DNA of 64,000 nt from Oscillatoria sp. CS-180 (GTDB lineage Bacteria; Cyanobacteriota; Cyanobacteriia; Phormidesmidales; Phormidesmidaceae): NCBI RefSeq assembly GCF_028330965.1, contig NZ_JAQMUB010000097.1, positions 22,251-86,250 of the forward strand, read 5' to 3'. Made by a program: the position numbers and the translations under genes. A model generated the notes under the pieces. That model was not told the DNA's origin. It did no database searches and saw nothing but the letters and a program-made list of their open reading frames with translations. Shown piece by piece: positions 24,512 through 33,144 of the stretch (position 1 is the stretch's first letter; every line of letters begins with the position of its first letter).

Positions 24512-27500
24512 TAGTTTTCGGCCTCCACGTCTTCAAGGCTGTATGGGTCACGAATCCAGAGATTGACGGTGGCCTCTACGTCGCGCATGCTGCGCTGGGT
24601 CTTGAACTTTTGCTCATCAGCCGGTTTTTGATCGGCGTCTGGAGCAAAGGGATCCACTAGCAAGGGGGCTGCCAGGTCAGTTTCTGTGTGGTATTGCAGC
24701 CGTTGATTCCGCTGGTAGATGCGCTCCCAATTGTCGAGCAGGTCGATAACCTGTGATCGCACGCTGGTTCTCAGCGCATTGGAGGTTTCGGCATCCAAGT
24801 CGGGGCTGTGACCTTCAGCACGACGGGCGATGGTCTCAACCATGGCTTCAACAGCGGCTCGCTGGTCCGTGATGTTGGATGCGCCCAAAGGGGTCGTCAT
24901 CTCCTGAATGCCGAGGCGAGCGAGGGCGACAGTGACACCGGCGAGGCCCCGATCGAGAGCGCGAGGCGAAAAGGGCGTTACACTGGTCGCCTCGACGGCG
25001 CGGTAAAAGCTGTTGTGCCAGGTTTGGAAGCGTTCGTAGTGGGAGCGATCGCGCGGTCGATGAATATTCATCAGCGTCACCACCAGACCGGGACGACTAG
25101 GATCACGACCCACCCGGCTGGTGGACTGAATGTACTCGGCGGCAGTCTTGGGCTGCCCCAGCACCACCATCAGCCCCAATCGCACGATATCGAGACCCAC
25201 AGAAATCATGTTGGTGGCCAGTGCGACATCGACTCGCTCTTTATCGCTAAAGGGTAAGGCAAGGCGGCGTTTGGTATTGGCAATCTTATCAGTCCCGACC
25301 CGTGAGGTCAGTTCTTCCGGTTCTTCGTCGATTTTGCGCCCGTGGAAGGGACCGACTAGCTCACCTTCGCGCAGGTGCTCATGGTATCGCGTCAATCGGG
25401 AATTGACTTCGTCTTCCACAATGCGACGACTACCGCCCAGTTCTCGCAGGGAGTTGAAGTAACCCATCAGCGTCATATACGGATCGGCAGGATTCGGTTT
25501 GAGTTTCTGCGCGCGCGCGATGTCCCACTGCTTTTGTGCGGCAGCAAGTAACGGCAGATAAGACTTGAGGAGCACTACCTTAAGGCTGCGTCCCTGGGCC
25601 GCAACCCCCAGATATAAGCGTCCTGGTGATTCAAAGTCGGTTTTCGCGAAGAAGGAGTTGTGGCGATCAGGGCCAGGAGGCGGGAAGATATCGACATGGC
25701 TACGACTAAAGAGGGCCTGAATTTGACGGCTAGCACGACGAACGGTAGCCGTAGAAGCAATGACCTTAGGGCGGATGGCTTGGCCGTTATCCCCATCACG
25801 ACAGCACAGGGCGTCGATCGCCGTCTCATACAGTCCCACCATTGTGCCGAGTGGTCCCGAAATCAGGTGCAACTCGTCCTGAATGATCAGATCAGGGGGA
25901 GGCAGGAAGCCTTCGAGGGGGCGACCCGCTTTAGTGGCATCACCGGGACCGTAGAAACCTTCTTGCTCCTGATAATGGGTGACACGGCCAAATAAGTTCC
26001 CCGTTTGCCCAAACCAGGGCAGGCCTGCAAATTTATCGACGGTAGCGATGATGAAGCAGGGCAGACGGCGATAGATGGGTTCGTCCACTGCCAAAATGGG
26101 CAGGGGATTGCGGCTGCGGAAGTCACAACCACGATTGACGCACATAACCTTCAGGTTTTTCGGAGCGTCTTCGTTGGGCAATAGTTGGAAGGAGTTGGTT
26201 GTAAACGTCTCCCCGCACCAGGGACACCGCTCTAGGGGAATGGGCGATGGCTTGCTCTTGCTGTCACTTTTGAAGGCGAGGGTGCGGGTGCGGGCAGAAT
26301 AGTCGTCTTTGTCACCGCGTTTACCCATCCGGTTGGGCGTGGCGCTCTGGCCGACCCACAGACCGATTTCAAAAGGCCACTTGCCCAGCTTGTCAGGATC
26401 TTTTTGGCGTTCCAGCTCTAGAGCACAAATGAGTCGGGAGGCCCGCTCTAGCTGGTCGAGGGTAAGCAGGCGGAGGGTATAGCGCATCAGCACACTGACC
26501 CCACCAGATTGAATGGCGGGATTATGGAGCCGTCGTAACACCAGCGTGAACGCTGCTAGACCCAGATAGGCTTCGGTTTTACCACCCCCTGTGGGGAAGA
26601 ATAGGAGATCGACGGTTTCTCGATCGCGGTGCTCTGGTTCGGCAATGCCCGTCAGATTAAGCAAAATAAAAGCGAGTTGGAACGGACGCCACGCTGGCGG
26701 CTCAAAGCTCTCTGGTGGGTGTCCTAACTCTTGACTGAGCTGTCGTCGTCGCCCGATCGCGATCACCCGATTCATTAGCTTGAAGGCTTCTAGCTCCTGG
26801 GGATTTTCGAGGGATTTCAGTCCGGCTTCGATGCGATCGCAAGCGTGGCTAGCCTGATCCATCAGATGCTTGGACACATCGGCAGCCGCTTGGGGCTGGA
26901 TGGCGATGGTGCGTTGAGTCTCGATCCAGGCACGATATTGGGTCACTAGAGGGCCAATCATGCCGCGTAAAGTGATGTAATCGGGCACAGCGGCGAGCGC
27001 TTCCATGCCCAGCTTCACATTGGGGAGAGGGGTGGGTGCGACTCGGGGCACTTCGGCAGTGGGAATCCAGGTGGTGCAGACTTCGGTGCAGTGATCCCCT
27101 TCGACGCCATTGGCGATCGCGGATACATTGTGACCCACGGCAAACTCGTAATCTTCGCGATATTGCAGGGCGGCAATGGCCTCGTCTGGGTCAGTGGTGT
27201 TGTAGCCACGCGGGTCGGAGCGGGGTACAAAGCCTTCGGCACACTTGAGACAGAGGTGGGTTTGGAAGGCAAAGGTCGCGTCGCGATCGCCTTTCGCGGC
27301 CTGCCGATAGTTCACCAAAAAGACGGAGACAGATTGAGTGCCGAGGGGAAACTGGTCGCCGCAGACGGGGCGGCAGGTGACCACCAGGTTGAGACCGCTG
27401 CCGCCGGGAATATCAATGGCGTAGGGTTCTGGGCTGGCTTCAATCTTGACGGGTAGGACGACTCGCTGAGGTACTCGCTGCCAGTGTTCAGGCTTTTTCT

Positions 27501-27918
27501 TGCGCTTGCTCCGCTCTTGCTGATCGTCTTCAAAGGCTTCCTCAAGGCTCGGTTCGATGGGCAGATAGTCGCCCCAGGTCATCGTCGCTTCAACGGTCTG
27601 GGTGGCGGCGGAGATGAGAAAGCTCAGCCCCATAGATGAGGGAAAGAGGACTTTGCGGGCAGCGGGTTTATCCGGGTTTTTGCTGTCTTCGCTGGTGTCG
27701 GTTTGGGTAACTTCTTCGGGGAGGGCGTCGTCGCTGTCGTCGTCGGAGCGGAGGTCGGGCGGTGCGCCAAAGGGAGCCAAAAAGCCGGTGAGATACCACT
27801 TGGAAGGAGCCTGGTTGAGCACTTCCTCAGCGTGGGTTGAGTTGTTGGGGGCGGGGCCGACGAGGTCGATATTGAGGGCATCGACGAGGGTGGCGCGAAT
27901 GTCAGCGGACGTGGTCAT
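24511..27918 (-). CDS. drmA: DISARM helicase DrmA
   Basis: A 1135-residue superfamily 2 helicase. After a long N-terminal part (SKWYLTGFLAPFGAPP is typical), the helicase core has Walker A LLFFPTGGGKTEAYLGLAAF, the DExH box IIQDELHLISGPLGT, and motifs V/VI ATNMISVGLDIVRLG ... EYIQSTSRVGRD. A zinc-binding Cys cluster (CPWCGETF ... CVNRGCDF) sits between. DrmA with DrmB binds DNA and is autoinhibited until phage DNA is met. It is followed directly by drmB. Upstream lies the DUF433/DUF5615 pair after 37 bases, in the same direction. Confidence 0.94.
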   Translation of the reverse strand: MTTSADIRATLVDALNIDLVGPAPNNSTHAEEVLNQAPSKWYLTGFLAPFGAPPDLRSDDDSDDALPEEVTQTDTSEDSKNPDKPAARKVLFPSSMGLSFLISAATQTVEATMTWGDYLPIEPSLEEAFEDDQQERSKRKKKPEHWQRVPQRVVLPVKIEASPEPYAIDIPGGSGLNLVVTCRPVCGDQFPLGTQSVSVFLVNYRQAAKGDRDATFAFQTHLCLKCAEGFVPRSDPRGYNTTDPDEAIAALQYREDYEFAVGHNVSAIANGVEGDHCTEVCTTWIPTAEVPRVAPTPLPNVKLGMEALAAVPDYITLRGMIGPLVTQYRAWIETQRTIAIQPQAAADVSKHLMDQASHACDRIEAGLKSLENPQELEAFKLMNRVIAIGRRRQLSQELGHPPESFEPPAWRPFQLAFILLNLTGIAEPEHRDRETVDLLFFPTGGGKTEAYLGLAAFTLVLRRLHNPAIQSGGVSVLMRYTLRLLTLDQLERASRLICALELERQKDPDKLGKWPFEIGLWVGQSATPNRMGKRGDKDDYSARTRTLAFKSDSKSKPSPIPLERCPWCGETFTTNSFQLLPNEDAPKNLKVMCVNRGCDFRSRNPLPILAVDEPIYRRLPCFIIATVDKFAGLPWFGQTGNLFGRVTHYQEQEGFYGPGDATKAGRPLEGFLPPPDLIIQDELHLISGPLGTMVGLYETAIDALCCRDGDNGQAIRPKVIASTATVRRASRQIQALFSRSHVDIFPPPGPDRHNSFFAKTDFESPGRLYLGVAAQGRSLKVVLLKSYLPLLAAAQKQWDIARAQKLKPNPADPYMTLMGYFNSLRELGGSRRIVEDEVNSRLTRYHEHLREGELVGPFHGRKIDEEPEELTSRVGTDKIANTKRRLALPFSDKERVDVALATNMISVGLDIVRLGLMVVLGQPKTAAEYIQSTSRVGRDPSRPGLVVTLMNIHRPRDRSHYERFQTWHNSFYRAVEATSVTPFSPRALDRGLAGVTVALARLGIQEMTTPLGASNITDQRAAVEAMVETIARRAEGHSPDLDAETSNALRTSVRSQVIDLLDNWERIYQRNQRLQYHTETDLAAPLLVDPFAPDADQKPADEQKFKTQRSMRDVEATVNLWIRDPYSLEDVEAEN

Positions 27919-27955
27919 AGTAAGACCTCATGGCGACGAGCGATGGTAAATGGCG

Positions 27956-28345
27956 CTATTGGGAGTATTCCCGGATGACGAAAATTTGTTGGTCGGCTTG
28001 GGGACGATTTTGCTTTTGCACCCGCAAGAGGCGATCGCTTAATTCATCCCCAGAATTCACAAGGTAGTCATGCAGCGCTTGGGCTTGTCCAACATAGTCG
28101 CGGTCTTCTTTGCAGATGATGATGCCGCTATGGTGCAGACCGCTCTGATGTAAGGCAATGAAGTCTTTGCGGTTGAGGGTGATGACAATGCGGTTTTTCG
28201 TGGTGGCATAGGTCAAAACGTCGGCATCAGGAATTCTCTGGTTGGCTTGTTCCGCTTCATAGGAGGTGAGCACGTCATGGTCGAGTGCGCGTAGAGCGTT
28301 GACCAGGTCGATGGGCAGATTTTCGTTGGAGTAAAACCTAGCCAT
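27956..28345 (-). CDS. DUF5615 PIN-like protein (toxin-type)
   Basis: A 129-residue protein. It begins MARFYSNENLPIDLVNALRA and includes DADVLTYATTKNRIVITLNR then KDFIALH, the DUF5615 PIN-like fold found in putative toxins. The usual first acidic residue (xDEN) is Asn here (SNEN), as in some cyanobacterial members. The ATG at 28345 overlaps the stop of the DUF433 gene by 8 bases, so the two are coupled; the open frame extends to 28387. PIN-like proteins act as RNases, but activity of this family is not shown. It lies between the GmrSD-type gene and drmA in the DISARM locus. Confidence 0.85.
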   Translation of the reverse strand: MARFYSNENLPIDLVNALRALDHDVLTSYEAEQANQRIPDADVLTYATTKNRIVITLNRKDFIALHQSGLHHSGIIICKEDRDYVGQAQALHDYLVNSGDELSDRLLRVQKQNRPQADQQIFVIREYSQ

Positions 28346-28670
28346 GCCCACCGTCCTCGTCGGTGTCGTCAGCAATCTCTTGATCAATTTCGTCGGAGTG
28401 CGCTGCGTAGTAGGCTCGGGCGGCGATCAAATCGAGGGGAGTAAGGCCGGGAAAGTTGTGCAGCAGTTCCGCATCGTCAGCTCCCTGTTTCTGTAAGGAG
28501 ATGAGTGTCCATACGGCGATGCGGGTGTTGCGAATGCAGGCGAGGCTGCCCGCAACGCCAGGGGTTTTGCTCACCATGCGATCGCTGAGGGTGGTTTGAA
28601 AGAGGGCATAGTCCTCTGGGGGTAAGGACTGCACCGCTTCGACGAGGGATTCTACGAGTTTGGTATTCAT
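28338..28670 (-). CDS. DUF433 protein (antitoxin-type)
   Basis: A 110-residue protein with the DUF433 core GVAGSLACIRNTRIAVWTLI, then LQKQGADDAELLHNFPGL and TPLDLIAARAYYAAHSDEID. This winged-helix-like domain is the usual partner of DUF5615 in toxin-antitoxin-like pairs, where it should neutralise the partner and bind the promoter. The end is acidic (DDTDEDGGHG), and its last codons overlap the DUF5615 start. The pair could protect the DISARM island from loss. Confidence 0.85.
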   Translation of the reverse strand: MNTKLVESLVEAVQSLPPEDYALFQTTLSDRMVSKTPGVAGSLACIRNTRIAVWTLISLQKQGADDAELLHNFPGLTPLDLIAARAYYAAHSDEIDQEIADDTDEDGGHG

Positions 28671-28740
28671 GGTCGGGGGCTGGAAAAGCTGACTGTGCTT
28701 AAAATCTAACGTTTACACCTCGTTTGCGAAGACCAGGACG

Positions 28741-30456
28741 CTAAGCTTGCAGTGCCATCACCGGAACGTGTTCATCCAATCGCCAAAGTTTAGCCAAATA
28801 ACCAATGAGTTCTTCTTGCCGTCGCTCAACCACACCAGGCGTCCACTCGGTTTCCTTGAGTACCTGGGTTGTGATCACGAAAGGCGACACACCGTCTTTA
28901 CCGCCAAAATACCTTTGCTTCTTAGTTTCAAAGTCGTAGTTACTCGCACTGCTATTTTTGTAGCGGGATAGCAACACCAAATTGCCCAAACGATGAACAT
29001 AGCTTTGGCGGCTTTCCTCGTCGCCAAACCATTCCAGCCACTCACTATTAGGCTTAGGTTTTTGAGGTAAGACATGCTCGACGGTGATGCGGGGAAAGTT
29101 GTAAACAGCTTCGCCGCCAGACAGATAAGTATCTAAACGCAGCAAGACATACAGGCGGATTTTACTCTCTAGATACAGCGGGCCATCGAGGCGTTGAATC
29201 ACGTTACGGCATTCTTCTTCAGTCAAATGGAGCGGTGACTCTGGACTTTGGAGATCTTTGTCTTCTTCAATCCAAGTAAGCAACGTGGCATAGCGCCGCA
29301 TCCGTTCGTTAATGTTGGCCCGGCGAATCATTAGGCCCGATGCTAAGCGATCAAGTTGGGTGAAAAACCACAGCAATTGGGCAGGCTGATTTGGGTGGCG
29401 AGAAAGGTAGGCGATCGCAGGGGGGAGCCAATCTACGTTGTCCACTCGGTTGAGGTATCGAAAACAGGTATTGATCGCCTCCGCGTGTTGATGACTTTCG
29501 TAAGCACAATCCCGAATATCGGCATAGGCTTGGGCTGCCGGGTACAAGACATCATCAATGAAATGTGTAGGATGCTCAGTCGGTTTGACATATTGCCGAA
29601 TCTCTTTGAGCACAGTGTCCTGCGATTTGGCTTTGCGATACATCATCCGAATATGTGAGAACAAGTCACGGAAGGTGTCTCGCCCTAGTTTTTCTTCGGT
29701 GTCTTCCCACAGCTTGTTGTATTGCTCCTGCCGGGCTTCGGGAATTTTGCCAATGATTTCTGACTTGAGAATATCGGTATGGGAGAGGTCCAAGCCGCGA
29801 TCATTGAGGACGGAGAAGATCCGGTATGCCGATTCCATATCTGGCGTCGAAACCACTACCAATAGGCACCCTGTGACCACAAATTGGGTAAGCCTTAAAC
29901 ACTGCTCCTCAGAGAGTTCTTGCAATCTCTTAAGCAGGTGTAAGGCGTTATCGCGTATGTGAGCTTGGCTATCGGGGAGAAATGCATCTTTGATCTCGAT
30001 GAGCTTGCTGATGCCACCCTCATCCTGAATACAGGTACGGAAAAACTTAATATCCCGTTCTCGCAGGGTCAACCTGTAACGATTAGGAGTCCGCCGTACT
30101 CGGCTCCCTTTTTCATACAGATAAGCGGTCAACTCTAGCGCCACTTCGTCGGGTACAACTTCTCGCAGAACTGATAAAAGAATAGTCAGTGTGGTTAGAC
30201 GTTGCTGCCCATCAACCACTTCTGCTTCTGCTGACCCATCTGATTTGATTAAAACGATACTGCCCAGAAAGTAAGGGTTTAGCTCTTCGATGGGAATCTC
30301 GCTCTCTCCTAAAAAGCCAAGCAAATCATCTAACAAAGCTTCGGCCTGCTCTGTTTCCCAGGCGTAGGGGCGCTGGTAAAGCGGGATCGAGAAAACAAAG
30401 TCATCACAGAAGACCTTCTCGATGGGATATTCAGCACCATGGATTCTGGTAGGCAT
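28741..30456 (-). CDS. GmrSD-type (DUF262-DUF1524) restriction protein
   Basis: A 571-residue protein. The N-terminal DUF262 domain contains IPLYQRPYAWETEQAEALL and EVVDGQQRLTTLTILLSVL, where the DGQQR motif fits nucleotide-dependent ParB-like chemistry. The C-terminal DUF1524 domain carries ITVEHVLPQKPKPNSEW and HRLGNLVLLSRYKNSSASN, the His-Asn pattern of an HNH nuclease. Fused GmrSD enzymes cut modified (for example glucosylated hydroxymethylcytosine) phage DNA. Within a DISARM locus this would add a type IV restriction layer against phages that evade methyl-based defence. The gene is intact, with 70 bases to the DUF433 gene. Confidence 0.9.
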   Translation of the reverse strand: MPTRIHGAEYPIEKVFCDDFVFSIPLYQRPYAWETEQAEALLDDLLGFLGESEIPIEELNPYFLGSIVLIKSDGSAEAEVVDGQQRLTTLTILLSVLREVVPDEVALELTAYLYEKGSRVRRTPNRYRLTLRERDIKFFRTCIQDEGGISKLIEIKDAFLPDSQAHIRDNALHLLKRLQELSEEQCLRLTQFVVTGCLLVVVSTPDMESAYRIFSVLNDRGLDLSHTDILKSEIIGKIPEARQEQYNKLWEDTEEKLGRDTFRDLFSHIRMMYRKAKSQDTVLKEIRQYVKPTEHPTHFIDDVLYPAAQAYADIRDCAYESHQHAEAINTCFRYLNRVDNVDWLPPAIAYLSRHPNQPAQLLWFFTQLDRLASGLMIRRANINERMRRYATLLTWIEEDKDLQSPESPLHLTEEECRNVIQRLDGPLYLESKIRLYVLLRLDTYLSGGEAVYNFPRITVEHVLPQKPKPNSEWLEWFGDEESRQSYVHRLGNLVLLSRYKNSSASNYDFETKKQRYFGGKDGVSPFVITTQVLKETEWTPGVVERRQEELIGYLAKLWRLDEHVPVMALQA

Positions 30457-30505
30457 GATAAGGAATGGAAATTTCGATAATTGTATAAGTAGATGAAGTT
30501 ACGTT

Positions 30506-31939
30506 TTACTGGGCTAGAGCGTCTCGCTGATAGGCTTGTTTAGCAATGAGGCCACCCAAAACGCTGTAAAACGCAAGCCACAGAATGTGGAGCATCAATT
30601 GATGGTCGTTAGCAATACCCGCCGCAAATTCGATCAACCCTTTGTAGTGGACAAACGGCAAGAGCACGATCACATCATTCAGCGAAGTCGGCATTTGGTC
30701 TGCAAATAGTCCACTACTAATCAGCGCAACCGGAATTAATAAGCCGGTAATTGCGTCTAAGGCTTTGGGTGGCACGATGTAGCCGAGGGCAATTCCAGCC
30801 ATTGCAAACGGGATAATGCCCAACAGCAAACTAGAACTCAAGAGACTCCATTCAGCGACTGACTGAACAATGCCAAACTTATAAATACCGATACCAAAAA
30901 TCGTGGCCAGGCTGGTCATCAAAACCACCATTGTCATGAATAACTTGGCAACTAGATACAAGCTAGGTTGTAGCGGTGTGACTTTTAGAAGTTTTAGCCA
31001 GCCCTCCACTCGTTCAATGGCAATCCGTTTGCCCAGGCGATCAACTGAGAACATTAACAGGCTGATTGCACCAAACAATACGAGCAAAAGCTTCAATGTA
31101 TGGGAATCATCGGCTGGAAAGAGACTAGCCATACCAGAAAAAAGCAACACTCCAACTAGATAAATAGGCGTTCTGATGAGTTGCAAAATTTCTGCTTTAG
31201 TCTGCATGAATAAAACGCCCACTGGGTTGGCCTGTTTGGTCGTCACTGGCACGCAGGTCGGCTGGTTTGCCGAAGCCAAATTGGGACGCTTGTCATAGCT
31301 TAGTTTTCCATCAGCCAAGGTGAGAATATGTGTCGCAGAGTTCTGCAATACGCTTTGCTCAGCCTTAATGTGAGTCACCATCAGAATCGTGACACCGTCT
31401 TTCTGGCAGCGCTGCACTTGTTCCCAAAACGTTTTTTGGCCTTCATCATCTAAATTTCGAGTAGGCTCATCCAGAATCAGTAGTTGGGGATTACCCACCA
31501 AGGCGATCGCAAAGTAAAGTCGCTGCTTTTGCCCTCCTGATAAATCACTCGGAAAGGCATTTTGTTTATCTTCCAAGCCAACGGTTCTCAGGATCTCTTG
31601 AGTGGGTTTAGGGTCGGGATAATAACTACGAATCAGATTAATGAGTTCTTTGACCTTCAGACTGTTCGGAGGCGTCACTTCCTGAAAGATGGTTCCTACA
31701 CGCAGCTTGGATTCTGGTGTTTTGGGCGATCTCCCAAACAGTTCCACGCTACCACTGTCGGGTTCTTGTAAACCGAGAATAATTTTGATGAGGGTGCTTT
31801 TGCCAGCGCCATTCGCACCGCGCAGCACAACAAAGTCACCCTGACGGACGGTCAAATCTACGTCATTTAAGATGGTGCGCTTACCAAACATGCCCTCTGG
31901 AAAGCTTTTAGATACTTGCTTAACTTCGATTAAGTTCAT
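30506..31939 (-). CDS. Fused ABC transporter: ATPase and ABC-2 membrane domain
   Basis: A 477-residue half-transporter. Residues 1-220 form the ATPase: Walker A LRGANGAGKSTLIK, signature DLSGGQKQRLYF, Walker B LLILDEPTRNLDD and the His switch MVTHIK. Residues from about 245 hold roughly six membrane segments (for example LKLLLVLFGAISLLMFSV and LLSSSLLLGIIPFAMAGIAL), as in ABC-2 exporters of antibiotics, lipids or peptides. A dimer would be the working unit. It is 34 bases from a small membrane protein gene upstream and 49 bases from the GmrSD-type gene downstream. A substrate is not evident; the two small neighbours are candidates for partners or cargo. Confidence 0.88.
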   Translation of the reverse strand: MNLIEVKQVSKSFPEGMFGKRTILNDVDLTVRQGDFVVLRGANGAGKSTLIKIILGLQEPDSGSVELFGRSPKTPESKLRVGTIFQEVTPPNSLKVKELINLIRSYYPDPKPTQEILRTVGLEDKQNAFPSDLSGGQKQRLYFAIALVGNPQLLILDEPTRNLDDEGQKTFWEQVQRCQKDGVTILMVTHIKAEQSVLQNSATHILTLADGKLSYDKRPNLASANQPTCVPVTTKQANPVGVLFMQTKAEILQLIRTPIYLVGVLLFSGMASLFPADDSHTLKLLLVLFGAISLLMFSVDRLGKRIAIERVEGWLKLLKVTPLQPSLYLVAKLFMTMVVLMTSLATIFGIGIYKFGIVQSVAEWSLLSSSLLLGIIPFAMAGIALGYIVPPKALDAITGLLIPVALISSGLFADQMPTSLNDVIVLLPFVHYKGLIEFAAGIANDHQLMLHILWLAFYSVLGGLIAKQAYQRDALAQ

Positions 31940-31973
31940 AAGTTTTAGATGCCGTATATCATTTACTGCGGCA

Positions 31974-32264
31974 TTAGAGAAAGTTTTGAATTGCCAGCCA
32001 AATAGCCACCCCAGCAGCGGTCGCTGCCATTACAGGAACCCCCATCAAAGTGAGAACCACTAGGGCAATTGCTCCACCCAGGAATGCTAGGGGATCAGCA
32101 CCGTCAGGAAAGACTGCATCCACGCTGCCATTGAAGTGCCAAAGCAGAATGAGTACAGCTCCGATACAAAAAATAATTAGACTGGCCTGCGTCAGTCGCT
32201 GGACAAAAATCGGCCAGCTAAAGCGGATGATATTTTGCGAAGCATCGGATGAGGAATGGGTCAT
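31974..32264 (-). CDS. Small membrane protein (paralogue of the 33141 gene)
   Basis: A 96-residue protein with two or three membrane segments: ASLIIFCIGAVLILLWHF and ALVVLTLMGVPVMAATAAGV then AIWLAI. Its start FSWPIFVQRLTQAS and end GVPVMAATAAGVAIWLA resemble those of the protein at 32569-33141 (FSWRRFSALRQRIT; GAPAMIAIGVGVAVWLA), so the two are likely paralogues. It lies directly before the fused ABC transporter and is probably co-transcribed. It could be a transporter subunit, an immunity protein, or exported cargo. No conserved catalytic residues are visible. Confidence 0.65.
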   Translation of the reverse strand: MTHSSSDASQNIIRFSWPIFVQRLTQASLIIFCIGAVLILLWHFNGSVDAVFPDGADPLAFLGGAIALVVLTLMGVPVMAATAAGVAIWLAIQNFL

Positions 32265-32310
32265 GTTTTTGGTTTGCTTAGGTTTGTTGATCAGCTCGAA
32301 GTCTCAAATT

Positions 32311-32554
32311 AGGTAGTGCCCTACAGGTAAGGATGGCTAAATCTTATATGCAGCAAGGGATATCAAGATTTACATCCCGCTCAAAGGTGCCAAGTATATA
32401 TACTCGTTGAAGGCTAGGACACTCATTCTCCCGTGGATTTTCGGTGGAAATCCTGTGAATAACCAGGATAATTCAGCACTCAGGAGCTAGCTTCACTCGT
32501 CGAAACTCTTTCAGAAAGAGAATTACAGCCATCCTTACCTTTTTAGGACTACCT
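32311..32554. mobile_element. MITE with terminal inverted repeats and 6-bp target duplication
   Basis: Left end AGGTAGT...GGTAAGGATGGCT (32311-32338) is mirrored on the right (AGCCATCCTTACCT...ACTACCT, 32527-32554). The outer 7 and inner 13 bases of the 28-bp repeats match exactly. CAAATT directly flanks both sides (32305-32310 and 32555-32560), a target-site duplication. The 244-bp element carries no gene. It lies between the two paralogous small membrane protein genes and may carry or disrupt their promoter. Confidence 0.75.
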
Positions 32555-32568
32555 CAAATTAAACTGTT

Positions 32569-33141
32569 TTAGGAGTTAGAGGCCAGTAACGCGCTAGCGG
32601 CAAGCCAGACAGCCACACCAACACCAATGGCAATCATCGCCGGAGCCCCAGCAACAACTGCACCTACAGCTACAACGGAGCCAGCCAAAGAGCCTTCAAT
32701 CATCTTTTGTGGCGGAATAAGTGGCCGAAAGTCATCTCCATTGCTGCTACCACCGCCGTCTGCACGATTGGTTTCAGAAGTATCGGGGGTGCTTTTGCCA
32801 CCAGAACCAGTAATGTTAATTTCATCTCCTGATTGAGTTGATCTCAACTGCTTGGGGCAGGTTGGTAGGCTCTCTTCCTTCACAAAGATATTGATGTCTT
32901 GCCAAAAAGAATGAGGAGCATCCACTTCAGCACAGGGACTGCAGGCAGAAGCGCCAACTAGCGGTTTGCAGGAATATTGCACCTCAAAGGTATAGATGCT
33001 CAGAAAAGCTGCCCAGTTGATCATCAACAGTGTCGTTAATACACCCGTTATTCTCTGCCTCAACGCAGAAAACCGTCGCCATGAAAAATCAACTTGCATT
33101 GGTCTTTGAGTGGAATGGCTGACTAACAGAGGTGGTTCCAT
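32569..33141 (-). CDS. Membrane protein with Cys-rich exported loop
   Basis: A 190-residue protein. An N-terminal membrane segment (ITGVLTTLLMINWAAFLSIY) follows a basic start, then comes a loop with four or five Cys (YSCKPLVGASACSPCAEV ... LPTCPK), a Gly/Ser-rich linker, and a hydrophobic C-terminal hairpin (LAGSVVAVGAVVAGAPAMIA then IGVGVAVWLAAS). Ends and topology match the smaller neighbour at 31974-32264. It is four bases from drmMI, so it is placed inside the DISARM operon. The Cys-rich loop would face the periplasm and could form disulfides. Function is unknown; it may belong with the ABC transporter. Confidence 0.65.
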   Translation of the reverse strand: MEPPLLVSHSTQRPMQVDFSWRRFSALRQRITGVLTTLLMINWAAFLSIYTFEVQYSCKPLVGASACSPCAEVDAPHSFWQDINIFVKEESLPTCPKQLRSTQSGDEINITGSGGKSTPDTSETNRADGGGSSNGDDFRPLIPPQKMIEGSLAGSVVAVGAVVAGAPAMIAIGVGVAVWLAASALLASNS

Positions 33142-33144
33142 AAC

